Origin: Mycolicibacterium duvalii
GTDB taxonomy: Bacteria > Actinomycetota > Actinomycetes > Mycobacteriales > Mycobacteriaceae
DNA: 64,000 bases
Direction of reading: 5' to 3'
NCBI RefSeq assembly: GCF_010726645.1
Contig: NZ_AP022563.1
Coordinates: 5,022,001-5,086,000 of the forward strand
The notes under the pieces are model-generated. The model was not told the DNA's origin. It ran no database searches and was given only the letters and a program-made list of their open reading frames with translations. The stretch's first letter is position 1. Each line of letters starts with the position of its first letter. Made by a program: the position numbers and the translations under genes. Below, in pieces: positions 18,664-26,269 of this stretch.

Positions 18664-21600
18664 GCCGCCGCGGACTTCTTGGATTTGGTCCCGGTTTCCG
18701 GCGCGCCCTTCTTGCGGCGGGCGTGCCACGGCGCGATCGGGTTGCCCTGCCACCGGGTGGACGCTGGCACCTCGTCGCCGCGCACCACCAGCGAGGCCGG
18801 GCCGACGGTGGCGCCGGAGCCGATCCGGGCGGCCGGCAGGGCGATACAGTGCGGTCCCAGCGTGGCGCCGGCTTCCACCGTGACGACGTCCATCCGCATG
18901 ATCCTGTCGTGGAACAGGTGCGTCTGCACCACACAGCCGCGGTTGACCGTCGATCCGTCACCGAGCGTCACCAGATCCGCCTCGGGCAGCCAGTAGGTCT
19001 CACACCACACACCGCGCCCGATCGTCGCGCCCAGCGCGCGCAGCCACACGTTCATCACCGGGGTTCCTGCGGCAGCCCGGGCGAACCACGGGGCCGCGAC
19101 CGTCTCGACGAACGTGTCGGCGACTTCGTTGCGCCACACGAACGACGACCACAACGGATGTTCGCCCACGCGGATCGGTCCCACCACAAGCCGTTTGGCG
19201 ATCACCGCGACCGCGCCGGCCAGCCCGCCGGCGGCCAGCAGTATCGCCCCGGCGGCCAGCGCCGCCCACCACCAGCCGACGTGCACGGCCATCGCCTGCA
19301 GCGCGGCGAGCACGGCCACGCCCAGCGCGAACGTCACCACCACGGGTACCACCCGGCAGGTCTCGACGGCGGCCCGCAACATCCTCAGGCGGGCCGACGG
19401 CTGGAAGGTGCGCAGGGCGTCGGCCGCGGTGGGCTTGCGGCGCAACCGCATCGGGGGACTGCCCAGCCAGGAGGAGCCGGTCTTGGCTTTGGTCGGCGTG
19501 GCCGACAGCACCGCGACCAACCCGTCGTCGGGCACGCGGCGCCCCGGCTGGGTGATCCCCGAATTGCCGAGGAACGCCCGCTTGCCGACGGTGGCCCGCG
19601 CCACGTGGATCCATCCGCCACCGAGTTCGTAGGACGCGACCATGGTGTCGTCGGCCAAGAACGCGCCGTCGTCGACGACGGTGAACTTCGGGATCAGCAG
19701 CACCGTCGAGATCTCGGTTCCCCGACCGACTTTCGCACCGAGCAGACGCAGCCAGGCCGGGGTCAGCAGGCTCGCATAGATCGGGAACAGATAATTTCGC
19801 GCGGAGTCCATCAACCGCTCGGTGGCCCACAGCTGCCAGCCGGCCCGGCTGCGCACCGGGTGATACCCCTCGGTCAGGCCGATGGCCAGCACCCGCACGC
19901 CGATCACCGTCAGCGCGGCGTAGACCACCAGCGAGGTCAGCGTCGCGGGCACCAGCCACACCAGGGTCGGCGTCACCGCGGCGGCCGGCGACTCGGTGCC
20001 GCGCACCGCCGCACCGATGATCGCAAGCCCCGAAGCGAGCGCGACCAGCGGCAACGCGGCCAGCAGCAACGATGTCACGCCGAAGACCACGGCCCACTGC
20101 GGTGCGCGCGGCGGACGCTGGTCCGGCCACGGATGTTTGGCCTTGCCCGACTTCACCGCGGGTGACCCTTTCCAGTACTGCGCGTTCTTGACCTTGCCGA
20201 CGACCGCCGATCCCGGCGCGACGTCGGCGTTCTTGCCCACCACGGCGCCGGGCAGCAGCGTGGTCCGGGCGCCGATCGTGGCGTCGTTGCCGACGGTGAT
20301 CGGACCGACGTGGAAGGTGTCGCCGTCGACCCAGTAGCCGGTCAGATCGACCTCCGGTTCGATGGCGCACCGATGCCCGAGGGTCAGCATCCCGGTGACC
20401 GGCGGCGCCGAGTGCAGGTCCACCCCGTGCCCGACCGAATTGCCCAGGGCACGCGCGTAATACACCAGCCACGGCGCACCGGCCATGTTCTCCGCCCCGC
20501 CGGCGGCGGCCAACCGCTCCGCCAGCCACACCCGCAGATGCTCGGGTCCGCCCCGGCGGTAGCTCCCCGGGGCCAGGGTGCCGACGAGCAGGCGCGCACC
20601 GAACGCGGCGATTCCCATGCGGCCCAGGGGGGTCACGAAGAGCACGAACCCGGCCAGTACCCACCACCAGCTGACCGGCCGCGCCCACGGCACCAGGGCC
20701 AGCTGCGCGGCGACGTTGTTGGCCAGCGCCAGCCACACCACCCACTGGGCGCCGCCCAGCATCGCCAGCGGCACCGTCGAGATCACCTGCACGGCCTGCG
20801 ACCACCGCGGCACCGGCCGGACCGACCGGGGGGTCACCTCCGGCGCCGGCGCCATCTCGTCGAGGTAGGCGGCCAGCGATCCGAGCCGGGGATGGTCGTA
20901 GAGATCGGCGACGGTCACCTCGGGGTAGCGCCCGCGCAGCGCGGCGATCAGCTGCGCGGCCGACAGCGAGCCGCCGCCCAGCGCGAAGAAGTCGGCCTGC
21001 GGCCCGTCGACCGGCGCGGCGAGCACGTCACGCCACAGCTCGGCCAGCCAGCCGGCGGTCCCGGCCAGGTCGGCGGCACCGGGATCGCGGTCGTCGCCGA
21101 CGGGCCACGGCAGCGCGTCCCGGTCCACCTTCCCGGAGGTACGGGTGGGCAGCTCGTCGACGAGCACCAGACGCGGGACCAGTGCCCCGGGCAGCCGCTC
21201 GGCGAGCAGGGCGCGCGCGCCGGCGACGTCGAAACCGGCGGGATCGGCGGCGACCACATATCCGACCAGCACCGGGGTGCCGCCGCGGGTCCGGCGCACC
21301 GCGGCCGCACCGCCGGCCACGCCGGGCAGATTCAGCAGGGCGGTGTCGACCTCCCCGAGCTCGATCCGCCGCCCGCCCACCTTGACCTGGTCGTCGGCAC
21401 GGCCCACGAAGTACAGGCCGTCGGACTCCAGGCGCACCAGGTCGCCGCTGCGATAGGCGCGGCTCCAGGAGCCGAGGTGGCTCAGCGAAGGCATCGCGGC
21501 GAACTTCTCGGAATCCTTGGCGGCGTCGAGGTAGCGGGCCAGCCCGACACCGCCGATGACCAGCTCACCGGTCTGGCCCTCGCCGACCGGTTCGCCGGCC

Positions 21601-22607
21601 GCGTCGACGACCGCCAGATCCCAGCCGGGCAGCGGCAACCCGATGCTGACGGCTCCGCCGCCGGTCAGACGTGCCGCGCAGGACACCACGGTGGCCTCGG
21701 TGGGACCGTAGGTGTTCCAGACCTCGCGCCCCGCGCCGTCGGGACCGGCCGCCAGCCGGTCGGCCAGCTCGGGCGGGCACGCCTCACCGCCGAAGATGAG
21801 CAATCGCACCGATTCGAGCGCCTCCGGGGGCCACAGGGCGGCCAGCGTCGGCACCGTCGACACGACGGTGATGTCGCGGGTCACCAGCCACGGGCCCAGG
21901 TCCATGCCGCTGCGCACCAGTGAGCGGGGCGCGGGGACCAGGCACGCGCCGTGCCGCCAGGCCAGCCACATCTCCTCGCACGACGCGTCGAACCCGACCG
22001 ACAGCCCGGCCAGCACCCGATCGCCCGGTCCCAGCGGGTTGTCCCGGCAGAACATGGTGGCCTCGGCGTCGACGAACGCCGCGGCGCTGCGATGGGTGAC
22101 GGCCACGCCTTTGGGGGTGCCGGTGGAGCCGGAGGTGAAGATGATCCACGCGTCGTCGCGGCTCAGCGGCGCCGCCGCCCGCCAGCCGCGCGACGAACCC
22201 GGCCCGCGCACCAGCCCGCGTTCGGTGATCACCGCGACGACGTCGGCCTCGGTGAAGACCAGCTCGGCCCGCTCGGCGGGGTCGTCGGCGTCGACGGGCA
22301 CGTAGGCCGCGCCGGCGGCCAGGGTGGCCAGGATCGCGACGTAGAGCGCGTAGCTGCCCGACGGCATCCGGATGCCGATGCGGTCGCCGCGGCCGATGCC
22401 GCGCGCCGCGAGCCACGCAACGCTGTCCTCGATGTCGCCGATCAGCTCGGCGTAGGTCAGCTGCACCTCGCCGTCGTCGAGGGCCGGCGCCTCCGGGTAG
22501 CGCTGCGCGGTGTCGTACAGGATGTCGATCAGGGTGCGCGGTGGGGGTGCTAGCGCAGATTGGAGGAACTGGCTCGGGATCTGCGGCGTGAAATCCGCTG
22601 CTGTCAC
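18660..22607 (-). CDS. Pls/PosA-type membrane nonribosomal peptide synthetase, 1315 aa
   Basis: The architecture is A domain (1-510), T domain (about 515-590), then six hydrophobic helices in three pairs alternating with three soluble domains containing hexapeptide (left-handed beta-helix) repeats. This is the plan of poly-epsilon-lysine synthetase rather than of a modular NRPS. A-domain cores: 'IIFTSGSTGTPKGVAVTH' (A3), 'YGPTEATVV' (A5), 'YRSGDLVRL' (A7), 'TSGKVDRDAL' (A10, Lys493). The phosphopantetheine Ser547 is in 'LGGGSLSA'. Aligning to GrsA gives pocket residues D207 A208 E211 S250 I271 G273 T299 V307 V308 K493, close to a lysine code. GTG 22607 has an AGGAG site 6 bases upstream; an IS110 element ends right before it. 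Confidence 0.92.
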   Translation of the reverse strand: MTAADFTPQIPSQFLQSALAPPPRTLIDILYDTAQRYPEAPALDDGEVQLTYAELIGDIEDSVAWLAARGIGRGDRIGIRMPSGSYALYVAILATLAAGAAYVPVDADDPAERAELVFTEADVVAVITERGLVRGPGSSRGWRAAAPLSRDDAWIIFTSGSTGTPKGVAVTHRSAAAFVDAEATMFCRDNPLGPGDRVLAGLSVGFDASCEEMWLAWRHGACLVPAPRSLVRSGMDLGPWLVTRDITVVSTVPTLAALWPPEALESVRLLIFGGEACPPELADRLAAGPDGAGREVWNTYGPTEATVVSCAARLTGGGAVSIGLPLPGWDLAVVDAAGEPVGEGQTGELVIGGVGLARYLDAAKDSEKFAAMPSLSHLGSWSRAYRSGDLVRLESDGLYFVGRADDQVKVGGRRIELGEVDTALLNLPGVAGGAAAVRRTRGGTPVLVGYVVAADPAGFDVAGARALLAERLPGALVPRLVLVDELPTRTSGKVDRDALPWPVGDDRDPGAADLAGTAGWLAELWRDVLAAPVDGPQADFFALGGGSLSAAQLIAALRGRYPEVTVADLYDHPRLGSLAAYLDEMAPAPEVTPRSVRPVPRWSQAVQVISTVPLAMLGGAQWVVWLALANNVAAQLALVPWARPVSWWWVLAGFVLFVTPLGRMGIAAFGARLLVGTLAPGSYRRGGPEHLRVWLAERLAAAGGAENMAGAPWLVYYARALGNSVGHGVDLHSAPPVTGMLTLGHRCAIEPEVDLTGYWVDGDTFHVGPITVGNDATIGARTTLLPGAVVGKNADVAPGSAVVGKVKNAQYWKGSPAVKSGKAKHPWPDQRPPRAPQWAVVFGVTSLLLAALPLVALASGLAIIGAAVRGTESPAAAVTPTLVWLVPATLTSLVVYAALTVIGVRVLAIGLTEGYHPVRSRAGWQLWATERLMDSARNYLFPIYASLLTPAWLRLLGAKVGRGTEISTVLLIPKFTVVDDGAFLADDTMVASYELGGGWIHVARATVGKRAFLGNSGITQPGRRVPDDGLVAVLSATPTKAKTGSSWLGSPPMRLRRKPTAADALRTFQPSARLRMLRAAVETCRVVPVVVTFALGVAVLAALQAMAVHVGWWWAALAAGAILLAAGGLAGAVAVIAKRLVVGPIRVGEHPLWSSFVWRNEVADTFVETVAAPWFARAAAGTPVMNVWLRALGATIGRGVWCETYWLPEADLVTLGDGSTVNRGCVVQTHLFHDRIMRMDVVTVEAGATLGPHCIALPAARIGSGATVGPASLVVRGDEVPASTRWQGNPIAPWHARRKKGAPETGTKSKKSAAA

Positions 22608-22621
22608 GCGTTTCTCCTATG

Positions 22622-23674
22622 TCAAGCCGCTGCCGTTTGGCAAGGCTTGTGATGGTTGTTGTGATCGGTGTGGAGGTGTCCGTAGACGACGCGGGCCAGG
22701 CGGCGCTTGAGGCAGCGCAGGGCTTCGGGTGTGGAGTCGCCTGTGGTGAGGCGGCGTCGGTAGTAGGTCTGGCCGACGCCGTCGAGGCGGATCTGGGTGA
22801 CCGCGATGCGGTGTAGTGCGGCGTTGAGTTGGCGGTTGCCTGACCGGGTCATCCGAACACGTCCACGGGTGTTTCCCGACCACACCGGCACCGGCGCCAC
22901 CCCGGCGTGACGGGCGAAGGCCGCCTCGCTTTTGAACCGGCTGACCCCGGCGGCCTCACCGACCAGTTTGGCCGCGGTCAGCTCCCCACAGCCCGGCATG
23001 GCCAGCAAGACCGGCGCGACCTTACGCACACGTTCGCCTATACGTGTGGCCAACGTGTTGATCGTCTCGGTCAGGCGGGTGATGTCGGCCAGCTCGTCGC
23101 GGGCCAACTCGGCGACGATCCCGGTCTGGGTGTCCAACCACTGACCAAGCAGGCGGCGATGTTTGGCCAGGTCCAGCGACCGCGGTTTGGGTGCGTGTCC
23201 GGGGTCGAGTTCGTGGACCCGCCACAACAATCGGTTGATCGTCGCGGTGCGTTGGGCGACAAGGACTTCCCGGCGATCCACCAGCAGCTTGAGCTCGCGC
23301 GAGATCTCGTCATGCGAGGCGATCGGAAGATCGGGCTCACGCAGGAAACCCCGCGCGACTGCAAGTGCGTCGATCGGGTCGGACTTGCCGCGGGTACGGG
23401 CCGAGGCCCTGCTCTGGGCCATCAACTTCGGGGGGACCCGCACCACCTTCTGGCCCAGGGCCAACAGATCGCGTTCCAGACGCGCCGACAGATGCCGGCA
23501 GTCCTCGATCGCCCAGACGACATCGTCGCCGAACCGTTGCCGGGCCCACATCACCATCTCGGCATGCCCAGCGGTGATCGCGGTGACGGTCTTCTCAGCG
23601 AGCTTGCGGCCCACCTCGTCGACGGCGACGAAGGTGTGGGTGCGCTTGTGTACATCGGCTCCAACAACAACCAT
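22622..23674 (-). CDS. IS110-family transposase (DEDD recombinase), 350 aa
   Basis: The N-terminal RuvC-like domain shows the acidic residues in 'VVGADVHKRTHTFVAVDE', 'VVWAIEDCRHLS' and 'KSDPIDALAVARG'. The C-terminal domain has 'LLAMPGCGELTAAKLVGE' and 'RSGNRQLNAALHRIA', typical of the IS116/IS110/IS902 transposase domain with its catalytic serine region. The ATG at 23674 has GGAGG seven bases upstream; the longer upstream frame was rejected. The coding frame is intact, so the copy may be active. It reads in the same direction as the NRPS operon, and its stop codon lies 15 bp before the NRPS start. Confidence 0.95.
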   Translation of the reverse strand: MVVVGADVHKRTHTFVAVDEVGRKLAEKTVTAITAGHAEMVMWARQRFGDDVVWAIEDCRHLSARLERDLLALGQKVVRVPPKLMAQSRASARTRGKSDPIDALAVARGFLREPDLPIASHDEISRELKLLVDRREVLVAQRTATINRLLWRVHELDPGHAPKPRSLDLAKHRRLLGQWLDTQTGIVAELARDELADITRLTETINTLATRIGERVRKVAPVLLAMPGCGELTAAKLVGEAAGVSRFKSEAAFARHAGVAPVPVWSGNTRGRVRMTRSGNRQLNAALHRIAVTQIRLDGVGQTYYRRRLTTGDSTPEALRCLKRRLARVVYGHLHTDHNNHHKPCQTAAA

Positions 23675-23689
23675 GGTGGTTGCCTCCTT

Positions 23690-23899
23690 CACTGTGAGGT
23701 GACGGTTGGGCCGGTCGGCGGACAAACCTCAGTGGGGGCGATGCCACGCTCCTATCAAGTCACGCCGGCCGGTCCTTCACACCTGATGCCGACAAAACGC
23801 ATGCACACCAACCCGAAGGCGGCACAAACCCTACGAGCCAGACACCAGGTGCAAAGGATCCAACCACCGCACTAAGCGGCGACCCCACCCTGACACTGA
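23690..23899 (-). ncRNA. Candidate bridge RNA region of the IS110 element
   Basis: In IS110-group elements a structured bridge RNA from the noncoding end upstream of the recombinase guides donor and target pairing (established for IS621). Here the 5' noncoding end is about 225 bp. It contains an imperfect 12-base inverted repeat (23709-23720 with 23763-23774, 10 of 12 pairs) and a small CCGC/GCGG hairpin near 23870. Guide loops were not assigned. Confidence 0.35.
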
Positions 23900-23904
23900 G
23901 TCAA

Positions 23905-23910
23905 ACCCTA
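23905..23910 (-). promoter_or_regulatory. Possible displaced -10 box (TAGGGT) of the NRPS operon
   Basis: Read on the minus strand, TAGGGT is followed at once by the proposed IS core TTGAC. With the element removed it would lie about 18 bases before the NRPS GTG, placing the transcript start near ATAGGAG. The insertion would then have split promoter from ribosome site. Inference only. Confidence 0.35.
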
Positions 23911-24006
23911 AGCGTCGGGACCGGGACGTCGCTGCCGGGCGGCGCCGGCTTGCGCGTGTCGGTCGTCGGCCTGGCAGAATGGCGCAGTTTGGAGGGCGCC
24001 GATCGA

Positions 24007-24034
24007 CCTCCGGCGTTGACACCCCGACCGGAGG
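24007..24034 (+). promoter_or_regulatory. Hairpin covering the terC ribosome binding site
   Basis: CCTCCGG (24007-24013) pairs perfectly with CCGGAGG (24028-24034), which contains the GGAGG ribosome site four bases before the terC ATG. An upstream GGAGG (23991-23995) can pair with the same CCTCC, so two exclusive structures are possible. Confidence 0.5.
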
Positions 24035-24038
24035 ATGA

Positions 24039-25052
24039 ATGAACGTCAGTGGGCTGGAGTGGGCGATCACGCTCACGGTGACGATGGCGATCCTGCTGTT
24101 CGACGTGATCGTGATCGGGCGGCGTCCGCATGAGCCGACCCGGCGGGAGACCGCCGGCTACCTGACCCTCTACGTCGGCCTGGCGATCGCGTTCGGGCTG
24201 TGGACCTGGTTCTTCCACGGCAGCCAGTACGGCCTGGAGTTCTTCGCCGGCTGGCTCACCGAGTACAGCCTGTCGGTGGACAACCTGTTCATCTTCTTGA
24301 TCATCATGGCCAGCTTCAAGGTGCCGCGGATCTACCAGCAGCAGGCCCTGCTGGTCGGCATCATCCTGGCGCTGGTGTTCCGCGGCATCTTCATCGCGTT
24401 GGGTGCGGTCGCCATCCAGCAGTTCTCGTGGGTGTTCTACCTGTTCGGCGCGTTTCTGGTGTACACGGCGGTCAAGCTGGTGCGCGACACCGAACACGAC
24501 GACGACGCCGACAACGCGGTGGTGCGGTTCGCGCAGAAGCGGCTGAAGTTCACCGACACCTGGGACGGCCTCAAACTCTGGGTGCGGGACAACGGCACCC
24601 GGGTGATGACGCCGATGTTCCTGGTCATCGTGGCGCTGGGCACCACCGACCTGCTGTTCGCGCTGGACTCGATCCCGGCGATCTACGGCCTGACCCGCGA
24701 ACCGTATCTGGTGTTCACCGCCAACGTGTTCGCGCTGATGGGGCTGCGGCAGCTGTACTTCCTGCTCGGTGACCTGCTCAAGAGGCTGGTCTACCTGTCG
24801 CAGGGGCTCGCGGTCATCCTCGGGTTCATCGGGGTCAAGTTGCTGCTGCACGCGCTGCACGAGAACGAGCTGCCGTTCATCAACGGCGGTGAGCACGTCC
24901 CGGTGCCGGAGATCCCGACGCTGGCCAGCCTGGGCGTCATCGTCGTCACGCTGCTGATCACCACGGTGGCCAGCCTGTACAAGACCCGTGTGCACGACGT
25001 CCGCAACGGCCGCACGCCCGAGCCGGCACCCGATTCCGGGCCGCCGCGCTGA
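24039..25052 (+). CDS. terC: TerC/Alx family integral membrane protein, 337 aa
   Basis: This is a polytopic membrane protein of the TerC family, whose members are implicated in Mn2+ export and metalation of exported proteins. Eight or nine hydrophobic helices are visible. The two family signatures with acidic residues in the membrane are present: 'EYSLSVDNLFIF' (about residues 78-89) and 'LFALDSIPAIYG'. A cytoplasmic acidic loop 'DTEHDDDADNA' lies between them. GGAGG is only four bases from the ATG and can be hidden in a hairpin. It is divergent from the IS/NRPS operon and converges with uraD seven bp downstream. Confidence 0.93.
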   Translation: MNVSGLEWAITLTVTMAILLFDVIVIGRRPHEPTRRETAGYLTLYVGLAIAFGLWTWFFHGSQYGLEFFAGWLTEYSLSVDNLFIFLIIMASFKVPRIYQQQALLVGIILALVFRGIFIALGAVAIQQFSWVFYLFGAFLVYTAVKLVRDTEHDDDADNAVVRFAQKRLKFTDTWDGLKLWVRDNGTRVMTPMFLVIVALGTTDLLFALDSIPAIYGLTREPYLVFTANVFALMGLRQLYFLLGDLLKRLVYLSQGLAVILGFIGVKLLLHALHENELPFINGGEHVPVPEIPTLASLGVIVVTLLITTVASLYKTRVHDVRNGRTPEPAPDSGPPR

Positions 25053-25059
25053 GCGCGCG

Positions 25060-25581
25060 TCACCAGTAGTCGAAGCCGCCCTCCGGGCCGAGCATGCGTT
25101 CCAGCCGGGTGCGGTTGATCCGTGCGAGCTCGTTGCGCATCACCTTGCGCTCGGTGTCGTAGTCGTTGTGCAGGCGGTCCCGCAGGGCGGCGAGCACGTC
25201 GTCGGCGCCGAGCCGGTCGACCAGCATGACGAAGCCGAACCCGAAATGCGTCGCGTAGGCCTTGGCCGCCGCCGACAGCTCGGCCATCACCTCGGGGCGC
25301 TCGTCGAACACCGCGCATTGCTCCGCCGAGGATTTGGCACTGCCGGGACGCCGCCCGATGTCCGGGTGGGCCTGCAGGATCGAGTCGATCGACTCCTCGC
25401 TGAGGCTGAACAGCAGCTCGTCGGCATGACGGAACAGCTGGTCGTGGTTGTCGAACGGGCGCGCCTGCGCCAGGCCGGCGGCCAGCGGCACGCTGTAGCA
25501 GCACTCGAAGACGCAGTGTACGGCCCGGCGAAACGGCATGCCGTTGAACGCGTCGAGGCCGATCCCCTGATGCAACAACAT
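25060..25581 (-). CDS. uraD: 2-oxo-4-hydroxy-4-carboxy-5-ureidoimidazoline (OHCU) decarboxylase, 173 aa
   Basis: This enzyme performs the last step from urate to (S)-allantoin. Family residues are visible: 'HPDIGRRP' (catalytic His), 'SSAEQCAV' (Glu) and 'YATHFGFGFVMLVD', and the length is standard. Uricase and hydroxyisourate hydrolase genes, its usual partners, are not in this window, and the flanking genes are terC and ppa. It may have been moved here or serve a pathway encoded elsewhere. The ATG at 25581 has a GGCGG site just upstream. Confidence 0.85.
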   Translation of the reverse strand: MLLHQGIGLDAFNGMPFRRAVHCVFECCYSVPLAAGLAQARPFDNHDQLFRHADELLFSLSEESIDSILQAHPDIGRRPGSAKSSAEQCAVFDERPEVMAELSAAAKAYATHFGFGFVMLVDRLGADDVLAALRDRLHNDYDTERKVMRNELARINRTRLERMLGPEGGFDYW

Positions 25582-25696
25582 GCCGCCATGATCGGACCGG
25601 CACGCAGCGCTGACGTTACGTCGTGTTACGGCCGTGCAAATTCAGCGGCTTCGGCGTGGTTTCCGTCGCTGAGCGTCGACAATCACGCCGAAATCG

Positions 25697-26182
25697 CTAG
25701 TGGCCGGAGGTCTTGAACCGCTCGATCGACCGGTTCACCTCGGCCTCGGCCTCCTCGCGGCCCACCCAGTCGGCGGCCTTGACGAACTTGCCCGGCTCGA
25801 GGTCCTTGTAGTGCACGAAGAAGTGCTTGATCGCGTCGAGCTCGAAGTCCGACACGTCGCCGATGTCCTGGACGTGGTCCCAGCGCGGGTCGGCCAGTAC
25901 ACACAGCACCTTGTCGTCGCCGCCCTTCTCGTCGGTCATCCGGAACATGCCGACCGGGCGAGCCTCGACGATGCACCCGGGGAACACCGGCTCGGGCAGC
26001 AGCACCAGCGCATCGAGCGGGTCGCCGTCCTCGCCCAGGGTGTCCTCGATGTAGCCGTAGTCCGTGGGGTAGCCGAACGAGGTGAACAGGTAGCGGTCCA
26101 ACTTGACCTTGCCGGTCTCGTGGTCGACCTCGTACTTGTTGCGGGATCCCTTCTGGATCTCGATGAGGACGTCGAACTGCAC
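25697..26182 (-). CDS. ppa: Inorganic pyrophosphatase, 161 aa
   Basis: This is the soluble family I enzyme that hydrolyses pyrophosphate and drives biosynthesis forward. The signature 'DGDPLDALVL' supplies the metal-binding Asp residues, and 'EIQKGSRNKYEVD' and 'YPTDYGYIEDT' are typical. The C-terminal region with 'VGREEAEAEVNRSIERF' matches the mycobacterial form. GTG 26182 has GGAG eight bases upstream; the long frame upstream of it runs antisense through dacB and is spurious. It is divergent from the dacB-like gene with an 84-bp gap. Confidence 0.97.
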   Translation of the reverse strand: MQFDVLIEIQKGSRNKYEVDHETGKVKLDRYLFTSFGYPTDYGYIEDTLGEDGDPLDALVLLPEPVFPGCIVEARPVGMFRMTDEKGGDDKVLCVLADPRWDHVQDIGDVSDFELDAIKHFFVHYKDLEPGKFVKAADWVGREEAEAEVNRSIERFKTSGH

Positions 26183-26253
26183 CGCCGCGACTCCTAGGTT
26201 CGATCTGACGTGGGGTCGTCTGCCGACGACGCGGGTTAACCCTAGACGAGCGA

Positions 26254-26269
26254 TACCCTGCACTACATG
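26254..26269 (+). promoter_or_regulatory. TANNNT -10 box for the dacB-like gene (leaderless)
   Basis: TACCCT (26254-26259) is 13 bases before the ATG at 26267; no Shine-Dalgarno site is present. Confidence 0.5.

Larger units (their letters stand above)
22621..23904 (-). mobile_element. IS110-family insertion sequence (about 1.28 kb, boundaries inferred)
   Basis: The region contains one DEDD transposase and about 230 bp of noncoding DNA on its 5' side, with almost none on the 3' side, as in the IS110 group. GTCAA occurs at both proposed ends (22621-22625 and 23900-23904) and would be the short duplicated core (TTGAC on the minus strand). Removing about 1279 bp joins a TAGGGT box to the NRPS ribosome site. 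A second possible pair is CTCCTAT at 22614-22620 and 23750-23756, which would give a shorter element. No terminal inverted repeats are seen, as usual for this family. Confidence 0.75.

Noticed and set aside
22614..23756. CTCCTAT pair as direct repeats marking the IS ends
   Set aside because: Kept only as an alternative: it would leave about 80 bp of noncoding DNA, too little for the usual IS110 end with a guide RNA, and one copy is simply the NRPS ribosome site.
23880..24038. Mn2+ (yybP-ykoY) riboswitch before terC
   Set aside because: The conserved aptamer loops of that class could not be found; only the ribosome-site hairpin is supported.
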